Shown here one piece after another: positions 44,849 to 54,032 of a DNA stretch of 64,000 nt. The position numbers and the translations under genes were made by a program. This DNA comes from DATARH01 sp963734125 (GTDB lineage: Bacteria > Pseudomonadota > Alphaproteobacteria > ATCC43930 > CGMCC-115725): positions 1 to 64,000 of the forward strand of contig CAVTGB010000029.1 in NCBI GenBank assembly GCA_963734125.1, in the 5' to 3' direction. Positions within the stretch are counted from its first letter, which is position 1. Each line of letters begins with the position of its first letter. The notes beneath the pieces are model-generated. The model was not told the origin of the DNA. It ran no database searches and worked only from the letters and a program-made list of their open reading frames with translations.

Positions 44849-46396
44849 ATGAGACGGGCGGCGGGTGCCGCCATCCCCATGAAGACCGGCGGCGTCTCTG
44901 ACAGGGCTGCGGCGGGCGCGGATGTGCGTCGAGTTCGCGTCGTGCTCTGGTTGTCTACTCCTCTTTTCACTGGCGCTGTCATTATGGCGCTGGAGCTTGT
45001 CGCCTTCAGGTTATATGCCCCCTATTTCGGGTACTCGATTTACGTTTGGGGCAGCATGATCTCGGTGGTGATGCTCGCGCTTGCCTTGGGATATGCACTT
45101 GGCGGTTGGGTGGCCGATCGCAGCCAAAGCGACAGCTCTCTTTACTGCATGCTTCTCGGCAGTGCTCTGTATCAGCTTTGCATCCTTTTCACCGTTCATG
45201 CCATGCTTCCGGCTTTTGCGCGCATGGGCGACTTCGCCGGGACGGCACTGGCCAGCGTGGTTGTCTTTGCTCCACCAATGACCGCGACGGCTACTGCTTG
45301 TCCTTTCTTGATTCGTTTGCTGGCACATTCAGGTCGGGTCGGATCGGTGGCGGGCAAGATTTATGCGCTTTCGACGATCGGCGGCATTGCAGGGGTTCTC
45401 TCGACAAGCTTTTTCCTGGTGCCGCGGCTTGGGACCCAGACGACATTGGAAATGATCTGTCTTTTGTCCGCAGTGACAGCCGCGGCGGGGTTGGCGCTGC
45501 ATCTGCGTGCTGCATTAATCGCACTCGGTTTTATCGGGGCGGCGCTGTTGTTGGTGCCACCGCCTGCTTGGCCCGGGGGCACGGTCTGGGCCGTCGATTC
45601 ACCCTATAACCTGGTACGCGTGGTTCGCAACGGCAACTGGCTGTTGCTTAAACTGAATGACGAAGGAGGCGTGCATACCATACTCGATGAGCGCACTGGG
45701 TGGACGGGGCACTACTACGACGACTTCGCTCTCGGGCCGATGCTGGTGCCCGCAAAGCGCCTGCTGGTGCTCGGCCTGGGCGGCGGGGGCTCCATCGCAT
45801 CCACGAGGATCACCGCCCCGGGGGTCGAAGTAGATGCGGTGGAGATTGATCCGAGAGTGGTCGAGGCGGCCACCCGCTTTTTCGGATTGAACCTCCACGA
45901 CGGTAAGCTCCGTACCTATGTTGCGGATGCGCGTCCCTGGCTTGCAGGAAGTCAAAACGCTTATGACTTGGTGCACGTCGACCTCTACCAGGGAGGACCG
46001 TACATCCCGTTCTACCTCGTCACTGTCGAGTTCTTCCAAGCGATTCGCGCGCATATGTCGCCATTTGGTCTATTGATGATGAATTTGTTTGACGTCGGTC
46101 GAAAGCAGGAGCTGCTGATCTCGACCGTCGCTACATTAGAGCGGGTCTTTCCATCTGTGGCGGTGCTCTCGGTTGGTCACGGAAACCGCATGCTCCTGGC
46201 TTTTTCAAAGGAAACGTCGGAAGCTACGATTCGCGCACGGCTGGAGACTTTCGAGGGTGATAATGAAGTCAAACGCCTCGCGAAACGTGCTGCTTCGCAG
46301 ATAACCGATGTTATCGTGCCGGCTGACACGGTCGTGTTCACGGACGATTTTGCGCCCGTTGAAGCTATCACACGGCGAATGTTGTACGGGAACTAG
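44849..46396 (+). CDS. Membrane-anchored spermidine synthase-like methyltransferase-fold protein
   Basis: A 515-residue fusion. Residues about 28-245 hold seven or so hydrophobic segments (LWLSTPLFTGAVIMALELVA; YVWGSMISVVMLALALGYAL; IYALSTIGGIAGVLSTSFFL). From about 250, the soluble domain reads YNLVRVVRNGNWLLLKLND, then LLVLGLGGGGSIASTR and VDAVEIDPRVVEAATRFFGL, the nucleotide-binding loop of spermidine synthases, and VADARPWLAGSQNAYDLVHV. These fused proteins are widespread but their substrates are mostly unproven; classical polyamine synthesis cannot be assumed. It faces no partner gene. Confidence 0.85.
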   Translation: MRRAAGAAIPMKTGGVSDRAAAGADVRRVRVVLWLSTPLFTGAVIMALELVAFRLYAPYFGYSIYVWGSMISVVMLALALGYALGGWVADRSQSDSSLYCMLLGSALYQLCILFTVHAMLPAFARMGDFAGTALASVVVFAPPMTATATACPFLIRLLAHSGRVGSVAGKIYALSTIGGIAGVLSTSFFLVPRLGTQTTLEMICLLSAVTAAAGLALHLRAALIALGFIGAALLLVPPPAWPGGTVWAVDSPYNLVRVVRNGNWLLLKLNDEGGVHTILDERTGWTGHYYDDFALGPMLVPAKRLLVLGLGGGGSIASTRITAPGVEVDAVEIDPRVVEAATRFFGLNLHDGKLRTYVADARPWLAGSQNAYDLVHVDLYQGGPYIPFYLVTVEFFQAIRAHMSPFGLLMMNLFDVGRKQELLISTVATLERVFPSVAVLSVGHGNRMLLAFSKETSEATIRARLETFEGDNEVKRLAKRAASQITDVIVPADTVVFTDDFAPVEAITRRMLYGN

Positions 46397-46757
46397 GGAG
46401 TTCTGCAAAAGGCGTCTGTCGGTGATCGTGTTATGAATGGGTGGTCCAGTGCGGACAGGCTGGATCGATGAAGGCGGATCACGTTGACGACCGGGGGCTG
46501 AACGCTATGCCGAGTTTGCCGCTAGTCGAAGCGGACTGGATCGCCTAACCGTAACTCATTGAATTCCCGGTCGGTGACCGCAGCCGTCACCATGACGAAG
46601 GCTCTGTACCGGGTTCTTCGCGGTCTCGTTACGCGCCAATTCGTATGCAAACATCGGGAGCTCGGCGCCGACCCTTCGGGTTGCGAGGCCGGGCGGCCTG
46701 CGGTCCATCGGCGGAGGCTCGCCAGGGAGGGACGCTGGTGGGGATTGGCGCGGTGGG
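46397..46757. other. Intergenic region, possible decayed coding fragment on minus strand
   Basis: On the minus strand, broken frames read LPMFAYELARNETAKNPVQS and, after a shift, VTAAVTDREFNELRLGDPVR before a stop near 46525. This looks like the end of a lost gene, but I cannot identify it. Nothing else is recognisable. Confidence 0.3.
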
Positions 46758-47195
46758 CTAACAGGATCCCGCGGGGTTGAGTGCAGCCTCAACCATCCGC
46801 AGTAGATCCTGGCCCGTAAAGGGCTTGCGCAAAACTGCAATGTTCGGCTCGATGGCGCCTAATTGTTCCGGATCGTAGAAGCCCGTCATGAAGACGATCG
46901 GCAATTTATGCCGGCGCAGCCGGGCCATCCTGGCAATCGTCACACCATTGGGCGTCCCGACCGGCATCTGCACATCCGCCAACAGCATGTGCACGCTCTC
47001 ATCGCCTTCAAGAGCCTTGATCGTGGCAGCGAAATCTTCCGCCGCCGTGACCCGGAACCCGGCATCCTCCAATATCCAAAGAACCAGATTCCGGTAGAAT
47101 ACGTCGTCATCGACGACCAGAATATGCTTTCCACCACCAGACTCGCCAGGTACCGGCGTCGATAGATAAAGTGGTTCACTCTCTCCTATTGACAC
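46758..47195 (-). CDS. Response regulator receiver domain protein
   Basis: A 145-residue single-domain CheY-like receiver with no output domain. KHILVVDDDVFYRNLVLWIL supplies the acidic pair, MLLADVQMPVG the phospho-accepting Asp, IVFMTGFYD the conserved Thr, and AVLRKPFTGQDLLRMVEAAL the Lys-Pro pair. About 22 extra residues precede the domain. The start is a GTG at 47195 with GAGGAGGGGG upstream. No histidine kinase lies nearby, so its partner is elsewhere. Confidence 0.9.
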   Translation of the reverse strand: MSIGESEPLYLSTPVPGESGGGKHILVVDDDVFYRNLVLWILEDAGFRVTAAEDFAATIKALEGDESVHMLLADVQMPVGTPNGVTIARMARLRRHKLPIVFMTGFYDPEQLGAIEPNIAVLRKPFTGQDLLRMVEAALNPAGSC

Positions 47196-47428
47196 ACCAC
47201 CCCCTCCTCATTGGTTCTGGATTACAGTGACGCCTCTAAGATTGCAAGTCGATCGATATGTCTTGCGGAAGAATGGCACCGAGCCGCGGCCCAGCTGCAC
47301 TCGTTCGATCGGCTTGTCGCCAAATTCCGATAGAAATATTAAGGAGATGTCGAAGCACTCCCGTTATCGGACATTCCCCGGGGTTCGCTCGCGGGCGTCG
47401 CGCCCAGCAAAACCGCGGCCTGTCGCAC

Positions 47429-47503
47429 TCACCCAACCAGCATCAAACCGGCACCGATCCCAAACGCAATCAGCGCGATGGTATAGAGAACCCAATCAGG
47501 CAT
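47429..47503 (-). CDS. Putative 24-residue single-span membrane protein
   Basis: MPDWVLYTIALIAFGIGAGL then MLVG and a TGA stop. A GGGAG ribosome site lies 7 bp before the ATG at 47503. Almost the whole protein is one hydrophobic helix with a short acidic/aromatic N-terminus. There is no proof of expression; the ribosome site, clean start and stop, and strict hydrophobicity are the support. Confidence 0.5.
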   Translation of the reverse strand: MPDWVLYTIALIAFGIGAGLMLVG

Positions 47504-47566
47504 TTTCACGCTCCCAAACCCCGCGCAACGGTTAAGGACGATCATCGTTCGCTGGAGTTGACCCCG

Positions 47567-48403
47567 TTAAACCGGACACGCGACGGGTTGAGACATGATG
47601 TACTCCCGGGGTGAGCGGTAGCCCAGCCGGGAATGCGGATGCACGGTGTTGTAGTCCTCTATCCAGCCCGCGATGAGGGCGAGCGCAGCAGCGGCATCCG
47701 GGATCGGGCTGACCCGGACATAATCGCGCTTGAAGGTCTTCACGAAAGCCTCGGCCATGCCGTTGCTCTCCGGGCTTTCGACCGGGGTGAAGCAGGGTTC
47801 GAGATTGAGCGCCAAGGCGATCTCGATGGTTCTGTGGGCGGCGAAGATCGAACCGTTGTCGGAGAGCCATTGCACTGGATGCGGTGCGCGGATCGCGCCG
47901 AAGCGCTGCTCGACGCAGTAGACCATCATGTCGCGGATCATCTCGCCGGAGATGCCGGCGGTGGTGGCCACCCAGCCGATGACCTCACGGTCGTGACAAT
48001 CGAGGGCGAAGGCCAGGCGCACGATCTCCCCGTTCCAGCAGGTGAATTCCAGGCCATCCGAGCACCAGCGGAGGTTGGAGCGCAGGGTAGCGACCTGGCC
48101 GTCGTGTTCGCGCGGACGTCGCCGGCCGGTATGGCGGGCCAGCAGCAGGCCGTGCCGCTTCATCAACCGGTAGACGCGCTTGGCGTTGACCGGGGCCATA
48201 CCGTCGGATCGCCGCTCGCGCTTGAGGAGCGCGGCGATCCGCCGGTACCCGTAGGTCGGTCGCGCGTCGACGAGGCGACGGATGGTGGCCGTCAGCTCAA
48301 GATCGCCATCGCGGGTTTGCGGGCCGCGTTTGGGGCGCCCGCCCTTAACCCGCTCGGCAATATTCGAGCGGGCAAGACCGAGCGTATCGGTGACCGTCTT
48401 CAT
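47567..48403 (-). CDS. IS3-family transposase OrfB (DDE integrase)
   Basis: A 278-residue rve-type integrase. The N-terminal part is a helical domain (DARPTYGYRRIAALLKRERR; RVYRLMKRHGLLLARHTGRR). The DDE residues are in LRWCSDGLEFTCWNG (first Asp), PVQWLSDNGSIFAAHR (second Asp) and VESPESNGMAEAFVKTFKRD (Glu). NTVHPHSRLGYRSPREYI is the typical end. It is translated by -1 frameshifting from OrfA at the AAAAAAAG run at 48445-48452, or separately from the ATG at 48403. Confidence 0.93.
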   Translation of the reverse strand: MKTVTDTLGLARSNIAERVKGGRPKRGPQTRDGDLELTATIRRLVDARPTYGYRRIAALLKRERRSDGMAPVNAKRVYRLMKRHGLLLARHTGRRRPREHDGQVATLRSNLRWCSDGLEFTCWNGEIVRLAFALDCHDREVIGWVATTAGISGEMIRDMMVYCVEQRFGAIRAPHPVQWLSDNGSIFAAHRTIEIALALNLEPCFTPVESPESNGMAEAFVKTFKRDYVRVSPIPDAAAALALIAGWIEDYNTVHPHSRLGYRSPREYIMSQPVACPV

Positions 48404-48789
48404 CGCGAACCGTCCAGCGCTGCAGAGTTCGACAGCAAGATCGCTTTTTTTGTCCGCGCCAGGTCGAGAGCCTCCTTGAGGATCTCGTTCTCCATCGTCT
48501 TGCGGCCGAGCAACCGCTCGAGATCGCGTACCCGTTCCTCAAGCCGGCGCAGTTCGGCGGCCGGCACCACATCATCGTCGGCGCGGACGGCTTCGCGGCC
48601 TCCTTCACTCATCAACCGCCTCCAGCGGAACACCAAGCTGGGCGAGAGCCCATGACGGCGGGCAACATAGCTGATCGACATGCCGGGCTGCATCGTCTCG
48701 GCGACCACCGCCAGCTTCAGATCGGTCGAAAAGCGCCGGCGGCGGGCGACGCCAGTGATCACCTCTACCTTCGAAAACGTGTCGGACAT
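48400..48789 (-). CDS. IS3-family transposase OrfA
   Basis: A 129-residue protein with a helix-turn-helix (RRRRFSTDLKLAVVAETMQP then SISYVARRHGLSPSLVFRW) that binds the IS ends. A C-terminal leucine-zipper-like helix follows (AAELRRLEERVRDLERLLGR). Near its end the seven-A run encoding TKKA allows a -1 shift into OrfB. Confidence 0.92.
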   Translation of the reverse strand: MSDTFSKVEVITGVARRRRFSTDLKLAVVAETMQPGMSISYVARRHGLSPSLVFRWRRLMSEGGREAVRADDDVVPAAELRRLEERVRDLERLLGRKTMENEILKEALDLARTKKAILLSNSAALDGSR

Positions 48790-48866
48790 AGGCGTATGCC
48801 TAGGCTTATCCCTAGGCCCTCCGGCTATCGCCGGTGTCCGGTCAAAACGGGGTGCACTTCATTCGC

Positions 48867-49520
48867 TAGAGTTAAGGGTTGGCTAAAACGTGCCGAAAAT
48901 TGGTCCCATCTCGGCCTGCATACCGAACTGCGGTCGGAGGCGGATTTTGAAATCTTGGGCCTCATTTATTGATTTCCAACATGATTGGCGATGAACCGAG
49001 GAGCGTTAGGCACGCCCCCGCCCGCCTTGGGCCTTGGGCGGTAAAAGGATGACGGCTTTTCACGCTTCGCCATCACCGGCCGGGCGACCCGGAGCGGCCC
49101 AAAGGGATATTTGCGGCCCTGGCGGATTCCGCCTGGGGCGAAGTCGCCCAAGAATCCTGAGGCCTGGGGGCTTCGGGGGTGGCGATGATGCAGCAAATTT
49201 TGGGTTTTGGATTATGGCCGGCGGGTCGCGCACGGCGACGAGGTGATCGAGTTCGAGGAGGCACTGGTCCGCGGCGAGAGCCCAATTCACCCGCAACGCG
49301 ACATCTCGTCGCAATCGGCAAATATCGCACGCTACTAACCGCCGCGTTGCGCTAGGACGACGCGCTCGTCGGCGTGATGACCGTCTGGGCAGGGCGACAA
49401 CGCGACGGATCCGGATGGAGTTGCGTCGGTTTCTTGGCAAGATTGACTTAACGAATAGCACCTAAGATCGGCGTTGAGAGCCAGCGCGAATCAAGACCGA
49501 CGCTGAAGGAGGAACACACG
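48867..49520. other. Intergenic region without recognisable gene
   Basis: About 650 bp between the insertion sequence and the cytochrome gene. It is rich in CCGG/GGCC words, and short frames on both strands show only arginine- or proline-rich low-information sequence. I see no RNA gene. The last 60 bp (GACGCTGAAGGAGGAACACA) hold the ribosome site of the cytochrome gene. Confidence 0.5.
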
Positions 49521-50356
49521 ATGCCGGTTCGCCACTTCGCGCTGGCCTTGTCGATGGTTGTCATGGTGAGCGGTGTCCCGGGTGCCTCGGGGGGCAAGAC
49601 GGCGGTGCCTCGTGGGGGCAAGACGGCGGTGCCTCGTGGGGGCAAGACGGCGGTGCCTCGTGGGGGCAAGACGGCGGTGCCTCGTGGGGGCAAGACGCTA
49701 TCTCCAATTCGACCATCCAGGAAGGCCTCGCCGTCTCGCCGATCCCGGTGGGGCAACTGAATTTTTCGGGCAAAAACCCGGCCATGGTTGCGCGGGGCAG
49801 CTATCTGGTCAACGGAACCTCGGACTGCGCCGGCTGTCACAGTTTGCCGAAGTTCCTCCCGATCGGCGGCCCGGGCAGCAATCCCGCTGCCGGCGACCCG
49901 TTCCAGGGCACGCCGACGACGCAGGGCGTCTCGGCCAGTTTGGTTGCGAACTTCAACACCCAACACTTTTTGGCCGGCGGACGGTGCTTTGGCTCGGGGA
50001 CCCACGCTTTTATGGCGCGCAATTTGACGCCGGACGCAAATGGCCAGCCGCAGGGATTGACCTTGAGCGAATTCATCACTGTGTTTCGCACCGGCGAAGA
50101 TATCCACTGCGAGAAGGCCCCATCGGACCCGATCTGCGCGCTCGGTCCGAACACCGCGGTCCTTCAGGTCATGCCCTGGCCGGCCTATCACAACATGACG
50201 GATCGGGACCTCACAGCGATCTATACCTATCTTTCGGCGTTGCCACCGGCCACGGCTTGCAACACGCCCGCCGATGGTTGCCCGGTAATCACCGACAATC
50301 TGCATTATACGTACCCGAACACCGCCGATTGCCCAAATCCGCCGCCGCCGCAGTAG
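49521..50356 (+). pseudogene. Secreted c-type cytochrome, frame broken in a 24-bp repeat at the signal cleavage region
   Basis: GGAGGAAC stands before the ATG at 49521. MPVRHFALALSMVVMVSGVP is a signal peptide. The mature part, from about 49698 in another frame, reads DAISNSTIQEGLAVSPIPVG, QLNFSGKNPAMVARGSYLVN, then the haem-binding CAGCH in TSDCAGCHSLPKFLP, and a late MPWPAYHNMTDRDLTAIYTY segment with the axial Met candidate. Five tandem copies of a 24-bp unit lie between. In the correct frame each encodes GGASWGQD, which resembles the c-region just before cleavage. The first copy is one base short, so signal and haem domain fall out of frame. Confidence 0.75.
49581..49699 (+). repeat. Five tandem 24-bp repeats within the cytochrome gene
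   Basis: Copies begin at 49581 (23 bp, CTCGGGGGG), 49604, 49628, 49652 and 49676. The unit is GGTGCCTCGTGGGGGCAAGA then CGGC, almost without variation between copies 2 to 5, so expansion is recent. The missing T in copy 1 changes the reading frame of everything downstream. Confidence 0.92.
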
Positions 50357-50496
50357 ACAATCCGGCGGTGCGGAAGGGCCGTATATTCCGCTTGGACAGG
50401 ACCTTGTCGGACTGACCGGCGTAGAGAACCAGCGCAACGGTCCCGGCGGGCGCGAATCGTGCGGTCTTGGCTGCGCATGGGATATGCGGCTATTTT

Positions 50497-52263
50497 ATGG
50501 GCCGCCGCCGCTTGACCCATATCGCCGCCGTGCTTATTGAGCCACCCGCCTCGCCAATTCTGGACGTCACCGAGGCGCTTGCCAGGCTGAGCACCAGCTT
50601 GGTCGCGGCTGGCGTAATCGATCAGCGAACCCTCGACCGGGCGCAACGCATTACAGCCGAGGCCGGCAGCCGGCTCGACCATATCCTGACGCAACTCGGC
50701 CTGGTCAGCGAGCGCAGCCTCGCCGAGGCGCTCGCCGAATTGCTCGCGGTGACGCTTGTGCCGGCGGCGGGCTATCCGCAAACCGCATTCTTTCCGGAGC
50801 GGCTGAGGCCGAGGTTCTTGCGCCGGGCGAGAGCGATGCCGATCGCGGTCAGTGACGAGCGCGTGATCCTGGCGATGGCCGATCCGCTCGACCGTTTTAC
50901 CCGTGATGCGGTCGCTGCGGCACTTGGCCGGCGCGTCGAGATCGCGGTGGCGGTCCCGGCGGAACTCGATGCCGCCTTCGAGCGCCTCTACGCGGAGCCC
51001 GAGACGGGCGATCTGGACGCTGTCTTCGATGCAACCAGTCCCGAGGATGAACCCGGAACAGAAGACGCCGAACGCCTCAAGGACCTTGCCAGCGAAGCTC
51101 CGGTGATCCGGTTGGTCAACCAGTTGATTGCGCGCGCCGTCGAAACCCATGCCTCCGACGTGCATTTGGAGCCGTTTCCCGACGGGCTGCGCGTGCGCTA
51201 CCGCTATGACGGCGTATTGCACGAGGTCGAGCCACCGCCGGCGCGCCTGCAGGCGGCGATCATCTCGCGTATCAAGATCATGGCACGCCTTGACATCGCC
51301 GAGCGCAGATTGCCGCAGGACGGCCGCATCAAGCTTACGGTGCGCGGTCACGACATCGATTTCCGAGTCTCCACTATTCCCTCGCTGCATGGCGAGACCG
51401 TCGTGCTCCGGGTGCTCGATCGCACCGCCGTGGAATTTGATTACAACAAACTGGGTTTTGCCTCGGAAATCCGGGACGGCATCGAACGCTGCCTTGATCT
51501 GCCGAACGGCATGGTCCTAGTCACCGGGCCAACCGGCAGCGGCAAGACGACGACGCTCTATACCGGCCTGCTGCGGCTCAACACGATCGCACGCAAGATT
51601 GTCACCGTCGAAGACCCGATCGAATATCAGCTAACCGGCATCAATCAGATCCAGGTCAAGCCGCAAATCAGCCTGAGCTTCGCCAACTTGCTTCGTTCGA
51701 TCCTGCGGCAGGACCCCGACATTATCATGATCGGCGAGATCCGTGACCTCGAGACCGCACAGATCGCGGTGCAGGCAGCGCTGACCGGCCATCTCGTGCT
51801 GTCGACATTGCACACCAACTCCGCCGCCGCGACTGTAACGCGGCTGCGCGACATGGGGCTGGAGGACTACCTCTTGACCGCGACGCTGAAGGGCGTATTG
51901 GCGCAGCGCCTGGTGCGCCGGTTGTGTCCTGCCTGCAAGGCGCCCGCGGAGGTACCTGCCGCGCTGATCGAGCGCTTCGACCTCGCCCGACTGGCCGCAT
52001 CGAGGCCGATCGATCTATTCCAAGCCGTCGGTTGCCCGGAATGTCGCGGCACCGGTTATCGCGGGCGGCGTGCGATCGGTGAGTTGCTCTTGCCAAGCCG
52101 GACGATCGATCGACTGATCTTCGAGCGGGCTGACGATATGGCGATCGAGCGGGCCGCGATTGCAGACGGCATGGTGCCGCTCTTTAACAGCGGCCTCGTT
52201 GCCGCGCTCGAAGGGGATACCACGATCGAGGAAGTCGTGCGCTGCGTCCGCGGCGAGGCGTGA
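50497..52263 (+). CDS. gspE: Type II secretion system ATPase GspE
   Basis: Powers pseudopilus assembly at the inner membrane. About 588 residues. N1 domain: LDHILTQLGLVSERSLAEAL. N2/catalytic core: HASDVHLEPFPDGLRVRYRY, RLPQDGRIKLTVRGHDIDFR, Walker A VTGPTGSGKTTTLYTGLLRL near residue 344, Asp box TVEDPIEYQLTGINQIQVKP, Walker B PDIIMIGEIRDLETAQIAVQ, and His box LVLSTLHTNSAAATVTRLRD. The four-cysteine zinc motif is RLCPACKAP...GCPECRGTGYRG. The start is uncertain (ATG 50497 lacks a good ribosome site). It opens the secretion cluster. Confidence 0.93.
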   Translation: MGRRRLTHIAAVLIEPPASPILDVTEALARLSTSLVAAGVIDQRTLDRAQRITAEAGSRLDHILTQLGLVSERSLAEALAELLAVTLVPAAGYPQTAFFPERLRPRFLRRARAMPIAVSDERVILAMADPLDRFTRDAVAAALGRRVEIAVAVPAELDAAFERLYAEPETGDLDAVFDATSPEDEPGTEDAERLKDLASEAPVIRLVNQLIARAVETHASDVHLEPFPDGLRVRYRYDGVLHEVEPPPARLQAAIISRIKIMARLDIAERRLPQDGRIKLTVRGHDIDFRVSTIPSLHGETVVLRVLDRTAVEFDYNKLGFASEIRDGIERCLDLPNGMVLVTGPTGSGKTTTLYTGLLRLNTIARKIVTVEDPIEYQLTGINQIQVKPQISLSFANLLRSILRQDPDIIMIGEIRDLETAQIAVQAALTGHLVLSTLHTNSAAATVTRLRDMGLEDYLLTATLKGVLAQRLVRRLCPACKAPAEVPAALIERFDLARLAASRPIDLFQAVGCPECRGTGYRGRRAIGELLLPSRTIDRLIFERADDMAIERAAIADGMVPLFNSGLVAALEGDTTIEEVVRCVRGEA

Positions 52264-52348
52264 ACCGCACAAAGAGAGAGGCGCTATGGATACCGCAGAA
52301 CTCGCGCAGCGTATGGGATCGCAACGGCTTAATCGGTGAGAGATTAAG

Positions 52349-53572
52349 ATGCCGGAGTTCCGCTGGTCGGCCGTCGACAATGGCGGCGACGTTGTCAGCG
52401 GCGTCATGGTAGCGGCTGAGCGGACGAGCGTTGTCGAACGTCTACAGCGCCAGGGTCAGATCGTTCTGCGGGTAGACCCGGCCGGTCAGCGTCGTACGGT
52501 TGGCGAACTGCTTCGCTTGGAACTCGGCGGTGCACGAGGCCTCGACAAGACCGCGCTTAGCGAAGTCAGTCGCGAACTCGCCATCATGCTCGCGGCCGGC
52601 CAGGATCTCGATCGAGCCTTGCGGTTTGTGGTGGAGAACACACGCAGCGCTCGCGCCCGCTCAATTCTCGCCACCGTCCGCGACAAGGTGCGCGCCGGCA
52701 GTTCGCTGGCCACCGCCCTTGCCGCCGAGCCGCGCAGCTTCTCGAAGCTCTATGTCGGGCTGATCCGGGCCGGCGAGGCCGGCGGCTCGTTGCCGGTCAC
52801 GTTGGAACGCATTGCCACGCTGCTCGAACGCGAGCGCGATCTCAGCGCCAGTCTGCGCTCAGCCATGGTCTATCCGGCCCTGCTGGTCGTCGCCGCGATC
52901 GCTTCGGTTGTGCTCCTGCTCGAATATGTGCTGCCGCAATTCACCCCGATCTTCGAGCAGGCCGGCGCCAAGCTCCCTACCTCGACCCGCGCGCTGATCG
53001 CGCTCGGCACGGCGGTCGGCGAAGTCGGCCCCTGGTTGCTGCTTGGGCTGCTCGCATCCGCCCTTGTTGCCCACCGCTTGTTGGCGGTACCCGATTACCG
53101 GGTCAAATTCGATCGCTTCCTCTTGGCGTTGCCGATCGTCGGCAAACTGCTGCGTGAGACCCTTGCGGCTCGGTTGACCCGGACCCTCGGCAGCCTCTTG
53201 GTAAACGGAGTCCCGCTGATCGAGGCGCTCAGTATCGCTAAGGACACTCTCGGAAACCTCGCTGCCGCGGCGGCCGTCGAGGCTGCTGCGTTTGCCACCA
53301 AGAGCGGAGCCGGCGTCGCCCGGCCGTTGGCCGCATCCGGCCTCTTCCCGGCGCGGACGATCCATCTGCTCCAACTCGGAGAAGAGGCGGCCCAGCTGTC
53401 GGCCATGGCGCTCAAAGCCGCCGACATCCACGATGCGCAGGCGCAACTGATGATGCAGCGGCTGGTGGCGCTGGCCGTGCCCGTTATTACGATTGTCATG
53501 GGTCTTGTCGTTGCAGGTATCGTCGGCTCTCTGCTGACAGCGATGCTGAGCCTCAATGATCTCGCGGTGTAA
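52349..53572 (+). CDS. gspF: Type II secretion system inner-membrane protein GspF
   Basis: A 407-residue platform protein that binds GspE. Two GspF domains: FRWSAVDNGGDVVSGVMVAA opens it, with SEVSRELAIMLAAGQDLDRA and GEAGGSLPVTLERIATLLER in the first, and LTRTLGSLLVNGVPLIEALS in the second. Three hydrophobic segments are visible (SAMVYPALLVVAAIASVVLL; GPWLLLGLLASALVAHRLLA; VITIVMGLVVAGIVGSLLTA). The stop overlaps the gspH start by 17 bp. Confidence 0.94.
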   Translation: MPEFRWSAVDNGGDVVSGVMVAAERTSVVERLQRQGQIVLRVDPAGQRRTVGELLRLELGGARGLDKTALSEVSRELAIMLAAGQDLDRALRFVVENTRSARARSILATVRDKVRAGSSLATALAAEPRSFSKLYVGLIRAGEAGGSLPVTLERIATLLERERDLSASLRSAMVYPALLVVAAIASVVLLLEYVLPQFTPIFEQAGAKLPTSTRALIALGTAVGEVGPWLLLGLLASALVAHRLLAVPDYRVKFDRFLLALPIVGKLLRETLAARLTRTLGSLLVNGVPLIEALSIAKDTLGNLAAAAAVEAAAFATKSGAGVARPLAASGLFPARTIHLLQLGEEAAQLSAMALKAADIHDAQAQLMMQRLVALAVPVITIVMGLVVAGIVGSLLTAMLSLNDLAV

Positions 53573-54032
53573 CGCGGACCCGCGGCCGGCGGCCGCCGCA
53601 GCCGGGTTCACGCTGCTCGAAATCCTCGTCGTGCTGGCGATCGTAGGGTTCGCGCTGGTCCTCGTGGTCGGCTATCGACCGCCGTGGAGCCGGGGCTTCG
53701 CTGTCGACACGATCGCGGCCCAATTGAGCTCCGAACTGCGGTTGGTGCGATCCGAGGCAATCGCGGAAAATCGCCCGGTTTCATTGGAACTGGACCTTAA
53801 GGGGCATCGCTACCGGGGCGGTTCGGCCGCGCTACGGCCACTGCCCGCTTCGTTGTCGATCCAGATGTTGACGCTCGCGGGCCAGCGCGAAAGCGCCGAC
53901 GTTGGCTCCATCCGCTTCAATCCCGACGGCAGTTCGACGGGCGGCCGGATCGTGCTGGCCGAGGGCCCGCGGCGGGTTGCCATCGGCGTGGATTGGCTCA
54001 CCGGCAGGGTCAGCGTCGCCGATGTCCGATGA
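53556..54032 (+). CDS. gspH: Type II secretion minor pseudopilin GspH
   Basis: A 158-residue pseudopilin. The prepilin peptidase site and N-terminal helix read AAGFTLLEILVVLAIVGFAL (cleavage after Gly). The globular part includes LSSELRLVRSEAIAENRPVS, typical of the GspH subfamily. IRFNPDGSSTGGRIVLAEGP is the late beta segment of GspH/FimT proteins. It overlaps gspI by 11 bp. It likely sits in the pseudopilus tip with I, J and K. Confidence 0.9.
   Translation: MISRCNADPRPAAAAAGFTLLEILVVLAIVGFALVLVVGYRPPWSRGFAVDTIAAQLSSELRLVRSEAIAENRPVSLELDLKGHRYRGGSAALRPLPASLSIQMLTLAGQRESADVGSIRFNPDGSSTGGRIVLAEGPRRVAIGVDWLTGRVSVADVR

Larger units (their letters stand above)
47553..48861 (-). mobile_element. 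IS3-family insertion sequence (IS2-like), intact, with 5-bp target duplication
   Basis: A 1309-bp element bounded by imperfect inverted repeats: TTGACCCCGTTAAACCGGAC at the left and, on the opposite strand, TGCACCCCGTTTTGACCGGA at the right. Flanking TTCGC occurs at 47548-47552 and 48862-48866, a 5-bp direct repeat as made by IS2-group elements. Both ORFs are intact and overlap by 4 bp, and an A7G slippery run allows OrfAB fusion. The intact state suggests recent insertion. Confidence 0.9.

Noticed and set aside
49581..49699. Regular 24-bp repeats as a possible CRISPR array
   Set aside because: The copies are directly adjacent without spacers and lie inside a coding gene; no cas genes are present.
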